Below, in pieces: positions 7,306-12,152 of a stretch of DNA of 12,152 nucleotides (its first letter is position 1; each line of letters starts with the position of its first letter). The stretch lies in the NCBI GenBank assembly GCA_900549445.1, contig UROS01000064.1, positions 1-12,152 on the forward strand. The letters run 5' to 3'. The notes below the pieces were generated by a model. That model saw nothing but the letters and a program-made list of their open reading frames with translations. It searched no databases and was not told the DNA's origin. The stretch is from an uncultured Porphyromonadaceae bacterium (GTDB lineage Bacteria > Bacteroidota > Bacteroidia > Bacteroidales > Muribaculaceae). Both the position numbers and the translations under genes were made by a program.

Positions 7306-8139
7306 ATGACTTTCCCTCAGAATCCCGGCCCCATAGGAGTGTTCGACTCCGGATACGGCGGTCTTACCATACTGCGCGAAATCAGAAAAGCGATGCCTCA
7401 GTACGATTATCTCTACCTCGGCGACAATGCCCGCGCCCCCTACGGCACACGTTCGTTCGACGTGGTCTACCGCTTCACGCTCGAAGCGGTTAAAACGCTC
7501 TTTGAGCGCGGTTGCCATCTGGTGATACTCGCCTGCAACACTGCCTCGGCAAAGGCTCTGAGGTCAATACAGATGAACGACCTTCCGAAAATCGACCCCG
7601 CTCGCCGTGTACTCGGCGTAATCCGCCCTACGGTGGAGGCAGTCGGAAAATCGGCATCGGCCGGAACAATCGGCATACTCGGCACGCCGGGTACTGTTTC
7701 AAGCGGCAGCTACGACATTGAGATAGCCAAATTCTACCCCTCGTTCCGCACTGTATCGCAGGCTTGCCCCATGTGGGTGCCTTTGGTGGAAAACAATGAA
7801 TTTGCCGGTGCAGGAGCCGATTATTTCGTAAAGGAATATGTGGATGCCCTCTTCAGTCAGGCGTCGGATGTCGACACAATTGTTCTTGCCTGCACCCATT
7901 ATCCGCTTCTTCTTCCCAAAATAGAGAAAGAGGTGGCCGGCAGGGCTCAGATCATCACCCAGGGCGAAATTGTGGCGGAAAGTCTTCGCGATTACCTCGG
8001 CCGCCATCCTGAAATGGCCGAGAAATGCACCACGGGAGGAACCGTAACCTATCTTACCACAGAGAATCCCGACAAATTCAACGACCTTGCCGCCATCTTT
8101 CTCAACGAACCCGTAAAGGTAAAGCATATAAACCTTTAA
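7306..8139 (+). CDS. murI: Glutamate racemase
   Basis: MurI converts L-glutamate to D-glutamate in the cytoplasm for peptidoglycan stem peptides, using two cysteines as acid/base without a cofactor. The product is 277 residues, the usual size. Motifs seen: IGVFDSGYGGLTILREI (Asp14/Ser15, substrate loop), YLGDNARAPYGTRS (about 37-50), catalytic Cys77 in LVILACNTASAKALR, PLVENNE (Glu162), and second catalytic Cys196 with His198 in TIVLACTHYPLLLPKI. It begins 33 bp after the hairpin that ends the nuo block and so probably has its own promoter, although I could not pick out a convincing Bacteroidota -33/-7 pair. The metallopeptidase gene follows after 38 bp in the same direction. Confidence 0.96.
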   Translation: MTFPQNPGPIGVFDSGYGGLTILREIRKAMPQYDYLYLGDNARAPYGTRSFDVVYRFTLEAVKTLFERGCHLVILACNTASAKALRSIQMNDLPKIDPARRVLGVIRPTVEAVGKSASAGTIGILGTPGTVSSGSYDIEIAKFYPSFRTVSQACPMWVPLVENNEFAGAGADYFVKEYVDALFSQASDVDTIVLACTHYPLLLPKIEKEVAGRAQIITQGEIVAESLRDYLGRHPEMAEKCTTGGTVTYLTTENPDKFNDLAAIFLNEPVKVKHINL

Positions 8140-8177
8140 GGCGGTTTAGAGTTTTATACTATATAATTTTACTGAAT

Positions 8178-9047
8178 ATGAGACTCGACGGAAGGCGCGA
8201 AAGCTCCAATTTCGACGACCGCCGCGGACGCCGCGGTGGCAGAAAACTTGCTGCAGGCAGCATAGGTACTGTAATCATTGCCGCTATTCTCACGTGGATA
8301 ATGGGCGGCGACCCGCTTGCCGTTATCAGCGGTCAGGGCGGCTCTCTCTTAGGCGGATCCACGGAGCAGACAGGCTCCTATACGCCTACTGCCGAGGAAG
8401 AGGAACTCGCCCGGTTCTCGCGTCAGATTCTTGCCGGAACGGAGGACGTATGGACTGATATTTTCCGCCAGATGGGACGCGAGTACGAGCCTCCTACGCT
8501 CGTGCTCTTCAGCGGTTCGGTGCAGAGCGGCTGCGGAGGCGCCACCTCGGCTACCGGCCCGTTCTACTGTTCTGCAGACCAGTGTCTGTATATCGACCTT
8601 TCGTTTTTCAGCGACATGCGCCGCAATCTCGGTGCCGACGGTGATTTCGCCTATGCTTACGTGATAGGTCATGAAGTGGGACACCACGTGCAATACCTGC
8701 TCGGCATCCTCGACGAAGCTCACGCGGCAGAGGCGAAAGTGTCGGAAACCGAAGCCAACCGCATAAGTGTCCGCACTGAACTGCAGGCCGATTTTCTGGC
8801 CGGAGTATGGGCTCACCACGACAATGCGCGCTTCGGCTCGCTCGAGGAGGGCGACATTGAAGAAGCCCTCGACGCCGCACAGAAAATCGGCGACGATTAT
8901 CTGCAGAAGAAAGCGCAGGGATATGCCGTGCCTGAATCGTTCAACCACGGCACCTCCGCCCAGCGCACCCGCTGGCTCAAAAAAGGCCTCCGCACCGGCA
9001 ATCTCTCCGACGGCGACACCTTCTCGATTCCTTTCAGTCAGCTCTGA
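8178..9047 (+). CDS. YpfJ/KPN_02809-family neutral zinc metallopeptidase, membrane anchored
   Basis: This 289-residue protein belongs to the putative neutral zinc metallopeptidase family (Pfam Zn_peptidase, E. coli YpfJ). It has a short basic N-terminus (RLDGRRESSNFDDRRGRRGG) typical of the family, one membrane helix (about 24-42), a Gly/Ser-rich linker, and an extracytoplasmic catalytic domain. The zinc motif is HEVGHH, with His165, Glu166 and His169; the third ligand is probably Glu201 in the following helix (RTELQADFLAGVWAHH). Other family marks are CGGATSATGPFYCSADQCLYIDLSFF (three cysteines, 119, 131 and 136) and the C-terminal FNHGTSAQRTRWLKKGL. I chose ATG 8178 because longer in-frame starts run inside murI and give a non-family N-terminus. 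The substrate is unknown. It ends 15 bp from the convergent argC stop. Confidence 0.92.
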   Translation: MRLDGRRESSNFDDRRGRRGGRKLAAGSIGTVIIAAILTWIMGGDPLAVISGQGGSLLGGSTEQTGSYTPTAEEEELARFSRQILAGTEDVWTDIFRQMGREYEPPTLVLFSGSVQSGCGGATSATGPFYCSADQCLYIDLSFFSDMRRNLGADGDFAYAYVIGHEVGHHVQYLLGILDEAHAAEAKVSETEANRISVRTELQADFLAGVWAHHDNARFGSLEEGDIEEALDAAQKIGDDYLQKKAQGYAVPESFNHGTSAQRTRWLKKGLRTGNLSDGDTFSIPFSQL

Positions 9048-9062
9048 GGTCTGTAATAATCG

Positions 9063-10034
9063 TCAGAAAGCCGACGACTTCATGGTAAGGCCGGTGAGCT
9101 CCTGGAGACCGAAGAGGAGGTTCATGTTGTGTACGGCCGTACCGGCTCCTCCTTTGAGGAGATTGTCTATCACCCCGGTAATGAGAAGCTTGTTCTCGAT
9201 ACGGTCGAGGTGTATCAGGCATTTGTTGGTGTTGACCACATCCTTCAGGTCGGGAACCTTCGTAGTGATGAAGGTGAAATTGTGGTCAGAGTAGTATTCC
9301 TCGTAAATACGGATTATTTCCGGGAGCGAGACGGTGCAGTCGAGATATGCTGTGGCTATGATGCCGCGTGAGAACGGCCCGCGCATCGGCACGAGGTTTA
9401 TCTCACTGCTGAAACTGGGTTGCACTTCGGCGATTGTGCGTCTGATTTCGGGTAGCTGATGGTGGGAGAATGGGCGGTAAACAATCATGTTGTCGTTGCG
9501 CCATGCGTAGTGCGATGTCGGGCGGCGTTCGGCTCCGGAGCACGTGGCGCCCGTCACGGCGGTAATATGTATGTCGCTGTTCAGGAGCATATTCCGGGCG
9601 AGCGGAAGCAGCATAAGCTCTATGGCTACGGCTATGCATCCTGGGTTGGCCACGTGACGCGCTCCGCGCACCATCGCCTTGCGGTTGAGTTCAGGCAGAC
9701 CGTAGATGAAATCATGGTCGGGGGAGGGGAGACGGTAATCGCGGGCAAGGTCGATGATTTTCAGGTCGTCGGGGATCTCAACTCCCTGCAGAAACTCGCG
9801 CGAACGGCCGTAAGGGGTGCAGCAGAAGAGTACGTCGATTTTGTCCAGCGGAGTCGAGCTGCTGAAAACCATGTCGGTTTCGCCGAGCAGCCCCTGATGT
9901 ACGTCGGTAATTTTCTGCGAGGCACAGGCGTGGCTGTTGACCCATTCAATAACCACGTCGGGGTGGTTGATGAGAATTCGCAGCAGCTCGCCGGCGGCGT
10001 AGCCTGAGCCTCCAATTATGCCTGCTTTTATCAT
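9063..10034 (-). CDS. argC: N-acetyl(or N-succinyl)-gamma-glutamyl-phosphate reductase
   Basis: ArgC catalyses NADPH-dependent reduction of the N-acylglutamyl phosphate to the semialdehyde in arginine biosynthesis. Some Bacteroides use N-succinyl intermediates, so the acyl group here is uncertain. The product is 323 residues, the length of the Bacteroides type. Seen: N-terminal nucleotide-binding IKAGIIGGSGYAAGELLRIL, catalytic Cys133 in HVANPGCIAVAIELMLLPL, His191 in FSHHQLPEI, VPMRGPFSRGIIAT, and the C-terminal GVIDNLLKGGAGTAVHNMNL. Against the usual pattern, the second His of the HxHxPEI motif is Gln193, the PHG/AHG loop reads PYG (Tyr75), and the SGAG-type glycine loop reads TGATCSGAE (161-169). 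No other arg gene is visible. Its ATG overlaps the waaA stop by 4 bp, so it is translationally coupled. Confidence 0.9.
   Translation of the reverse strand: MIKAGIIGGSGYAAGELLRILINHPDVVIEWVNSHACASQKITDVHQGLLGETDMVFSSSTPLDKIDVLFCCTPYGRSREFLQGVEIPDDLKIIDLARDYRLPSPDHDFIYGLPELNRKAMVRGARHVANPGCIAVAIELMLLPLARNMLLNSDIHITAVTGATCSGAERRPTSHYAWRNDNMIVYRPFSHHQLPEIRRTIAEVQPSFSSEINLVPMRGPFSRGIIATAYLDCTVSLPEIIRIYEEYYSDHNFTFITTKVPDLKDVVNTNKCLIHLDRIENKLLITGVIDNLLKGGAGTAVHNMNLLFGLQELTGLTMKSSAF
10031..10034 (-). other. ATGA stop/start overlap of waaA and argC
   Basis: On the minus strand the TGA stop of waaA shares bases with the ATG of argC (TCAT on the plus strand at 10031-10034). Such overlaps normally mean one mRNA and translational coupling. 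This fixes the argC start without needing a ribosome-binding site. Confidence 0.9.
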
Positions 10035-11314
10035 TTTTCGGTATTGGATTGGGTTGTGAATATGCTGTTGAAAATGCGGTCAGTGGCTCCGAGATTGTCG
10101 CGGATATACTGACCGGCGGCTTTGCCGGCGGCCGCGAGTGCTTCGGAGTCTGATGTAAGACGGTCGGCTACACGGTTGAAAGCGTCGGCCGAGTCTATCG
10201 AGAATCCGCCCCCGCAGTCAATCAGACCTGATGCTTCCTTAAACTTCTGATGCCGTGGCCCGAAAACTACGGGCATGCCGTAGACGGCCGCCTCGTTGAG
10301 ATTATGTATGCCGTGGCCGAAACCGCCGCCTATATATGCTATGTCGCCGTAGCGGTAGAGGCTCGACAGCTTGCCGAAACAGTCAACGATCACCACACGC
10401 ACGTTTTCGGCGGCCGAGGGGTCGCCGCCCGGGGCAAAAAGACGTTCGTAGTCCGAGAGCATCATCGTGTCGCCTTCGCGGAGCGAAACTTCGCGGCGAA
10501 GTGCCTCGAGTCTCTGCGGGTTGAACTCGTGGGGCGCGATTACCGCCGAGATTTCCGGATGGCAGCGAAGCCACGGTATGTAGATTTCCTCATCCGGTTC
10601 CCAGCTGCTGCCGAATATCATGGTCAGGCGCCCGTCGCGGCGCAGACGCTCCATACCCGGAATGTCGAAAGTGGAGCGCATGATGTCGGTGACGCGGTCA
10701 AAACGGGTATCGCCTGCCACGGTGACGTTCTCCACGCCGATTCCGGCGAGGAGGCGGCGCGAGTTCTCGTCCTGAACGTAGATTTGCCTGAAACATCCGA
10801 GCAATTTGCGGAACATACCGCCCCACGGACGGAAGAAAATCTGTTTCGGCCGGAAAATAGCCGATATAATATATGTGGGGATGCCGCGGCGGTGAAGTTC
10901 GGTGAGATAGTTGCCCCAAAATTCGTATTTTACGAAAATCGCCACTTCGGGATGCGCAGCGTCGAGAAACTCCCGTACTTTCGCCGGAGAGTCAAGCGGC
11001 AGATACACCACGCAGTCGGCTCCATCGTAATTATGGCGCACCTCATATCCGGAGGGGGAGAAAAACGACAGCAGAATCTTCAGGTCGGGGCGTTCGCGGC
11101 GTATGCGTTCTATCAGCGGCCGCCCCTGCTCGAATTCGCCGAGCGATGCGGCATGGATCCAGACGTATCTGTCGCCGGGTCTGATGTCGCGGCGCAGCCG
11201 GGAGAGTGTCTGCTCCCGGCCCGCAAGCATTTTCCTGACTTTCTGATTGCGTGTCGAGGCTATTTTCAGCCCGAGTCCGAAAACCGATATGCCGAAGTTG
11301 TAGAGCGGGTTCAT
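10031..11314 (-). CDS. waaA: 3-deoxy-D-manno-octulosonic acid (Kdo) transferase
   Basis: WaaA (KdtA) transfers Kdo from CMP-Kdo to the lipid A precursor at the cytoplasmic face of the inner membrane, starting the LPS core. The product is 427 residues, as expected for this GT-B glycosyltransferase (family GT30). An N-terminal hydrophobic/amphipathic segment (about 4-20) provides membrane association. The catalytic Glu60 lies in WIHAASLGEFEQGRPLIE, and VAIFVKYEFWGNYL (about 124-137) matches the family. The C-terminal donor domain shows GDTRFDRV (201-208), FGSSWEPDEE, VIAPHEFN (258-265), IGGGFGHGIHNLNEAAVYG (328-346) and FGPRHQKFKEA. It is the middle gene of the gltX-waaA-argC unit, with ATGA overlaps at both ends. 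Whether one or two Kdo residues are added cannot be read from the sequence. Confidence 0.95.
   Translation of the reverse strand: MNPLYNFGISVFGLGLKIASTRNQKVRKMLAGREQTLSRLRRDIRPGDRYVWIHAASLGEFEQGRPLIERIRRERPDLKILLSFFSPSGYEVRHNYDGADCVVYLPLDSPAKVREFLDAAHPEVAIFVKYEFWGNYLTELHRRGIPTYIISAIFRPKQIFFRPWGGMFRKLLGCFRQIYVQDENSRRLLAGIGVENVTVAGDTRFDRVTDIMRSTFDIPGMERLRRDGRLTMIFGSSWEPDEEIYIPWLRCHPEISAVIAPHEFNPQRLEALRREVSLREGDTMMLSDYERLFAPGGDPSAAENVRVVIVDCFGKLSSLYRYGDIAYIGGGFGHGIHNLNEAAVYGMPVVFGPRHQKFKEASGLIDCGGGFSIDSADAFNRVADRLTSDSEALAAAGKAAGQYIRDNLGATDRIFNSIFTTQSNTEK
11311..11314 (-). other. ATGA stop/start overlap of gltX and waaA
   Basis: The minus-strand TGA of gltX overlaps the waaA ATG (TCAT on the plus strand). 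It indicates cotranscription and coupled translation and supports the waaA start at 11314. Confidence 0.9.
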
Positions 11315-12152
11315 TCTCCGGTTTTTCCGATTCGTTCAATACCGCGCTCAATGCGGGCTATTGTCTCGTCGCGGCCTATGAGTTCGGTTATGTCGAAAAT
11401 ATGGGGACCCTTGCACTCACCTACAAGGCAGAGTCGGAAGGCGTTCATCACGTTGCCGAGATGGTAGCCGTTGTCGTTCACCCACTGAAGCACCACCGGT
11501 TCGGCTGCGGCTGCCGAGAAATCGGGGAGATCCCTGAGCAGGGCTATAAGGGCGGTGAGGATTTCGGGAGTGTCTTCCTTCCAGCGCTTGCGGATATCTT
11601 TTTCGGCATATTCTTCGGGGGCTTTGAAGAAGAAGCGGGCCTGCTCCCAGAGGTCGGCCACGAAGTTGATGCGGCTTTTTACGAGACCTACAGCGCGGGC
11701 AATGTAATTGTCGGTGAAGTCGTCGGGATTCACGCCGTTGGCCTTGAGCACCGGCTTGAACAGCGAGGCGAGGTCCTCGTCGGAAATTTTCTGGAGATAC
11801 TCGTGGTTAAACCAGCGGCCCTTGTCGAAGGCAAATTTGGCACCGGAACGCGAGCAATGGTCGAACGAGAATTTTTCGATGAGTTCGTCCATCGACATTA
11901 TTTCCGTGTCGTCGCCCGGATTCCAGCCGAGCAGGGCAAGGAAGTTTATCACGGCTTCCGGCAGGTAGCCGCTCTCGCGGTAGCCGGCTGAAACAGCGCC
12001 CGATGCGGGGTCGTGCCATTCGAGAGGGAACACGGGGAAGCCGAGGCGGTCGCCGTCGCGCTTCGAGAGCTTGCCTTTGCCGTCGGGTTTCAGCAGCAGT
12101 GGCAGGTGGATGAAGTCGGGGCGGCTGTCAGCCCACCCGAACGCCTCATAGA
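11311..12152 (-). CDS. gltX: Glutamyl-tRNA synthetase, C-terminal part (5' end outside window)
   Basis: This is the C-terminal 279 residues of GltX, a class I aminoacyl-tRNA synthetase that charges tRNA-Glu in the cytoplasm. The frame stays open to the window edge, so the start lies to the right. The apparent GTG start near 12033 is internal, because in-frame coding continues through YEAFGWADSRPDFIHLPLLL and the KMSKS-equivalent KLSKR (bases 12058-12072), followed by DGDRLGFPVFPLEW as in Bacteroidota GltX. Downstream, GYLPEAVINFLALLGWNPGDD and CSRSGAKFAFDKGRWFNHEYL (split here between residues) mark the stem-contact region, then the helical anticodon-binding domain. The HIGH motif and Rossmann N-terminus are not in the window. 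The stop overlaps the waaA start by 4 bp. Confidence 0.95.
   Translation of the reverse strand, partial: YEAFGWADSRPDFIHLPLLLKPDGKGKLSKRDGDRLGFPVFPLEWHDPASGAVSAGYRESGYLPEAVINFLALLGWNPGDDTEIMSMDELIEKFSFDHCSRSGAKFAFDKGRWFNHEYLQKISDEDLASLFKPVLKANGVNPDDFTDNYIARAVGLVKSRINFVADLWEQARFFFKAPEEYAEKDIRKRWKEDTPEILTALIALLRDLPDFSAAAAEPVVLQWVNDNGYHLGNVMNAFRLCLVGECKGPHIFDITELIGRDETIARIERGIERIGKTGE

Noticed and set aside
8151..8171. AT-rich tract before the metallopeptidase as a promoter
   Set aside because: The closest -7 match would place the transcript start at the ATG itself, and no -33 element is seen; cotranscription with murI is simpler.
8025..8177. Upstream extension of the metallopeptidase frame into murI
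   Set aside because: The extra 51 residues overlap the murI 3' end and do not look like the family N-terminus; ATG 8178 gives the typical short basic start before the membrane helix.
10250..11467. Plus-strand open frame of 405 codons opposite waaA
   Set aside because: WaaA on the minus strand has complete glycosyltransferase motifs and coupled starts and stops; the plus-strand product has no recognisable features.

Overview
The window is about 12 kb of compactly coded, moderately GC-rich bacterial chromosome. It reads as a member of the Bacteroidales (Bacteroidota). Three things point there: there are no clear Shine-Dalgarno sequences and many starts follow AT-rich leaders; GltX has a KLSKRDGDRLGFP-type signature; and ArgC and WaaA resemble the Bacteroides forms I remember. 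The gut family Muribaculaceae fits, but that is inference and no rRNA or other taxonomic marker is present. I see no mobile element, CRISPR array, tRNA or rRNA gene.

Layout, plus strand: (1) 1-489, the 3' end of atpG (F1 ATP synthase gamma subunit). (2) 559-7199, a tight block nuoI-J-K-L-M-N, covering the peripheral-arm ferredoxin-like subunit and five membrane subunits of respiratory complex I. Gaps are 6 to 33 bp, and a strong hairpin at 7231-7272 closes the block. (3) 7306-8139, murI (glutamate racemase), then 8178-9047, a membrane-anchored YpfJ-type zinc metallopeptidase. Layout, minus strand, converging on these: (4) gltX (3' part, 12152-11311), waaA/kdtA (11314-10031) and argC (10034-9063). 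These three are joined by two 4-bp ATGA stop/start overlaps and so are almost certainly one translationally coupled operon.

Functionally the left half is energy conservation. Complex I moves electrons from its donor to quinone and pumps ions, and ATP synthase spends the gradient. The right half is housekeeping: D-glutamate for peptidoglycan, Kdo transfer to lipid A, glutamyl-tRNA charging and one arginine biosynthesis step. The genes are well-known families.

I did not find a convincing undescribed system. The points worth a second look are: the direct atpG-nuoI junction, where nuoH and the rest of the upstream nuo genes would be expected; a roughly 100-residue Ala/Lys/Glu/Pro-rich tail on NuoI; loss of the TM7 pumping lysine in NuoM; and several motif substitutions in an ArgC that sits outside an arginine gene cluster.
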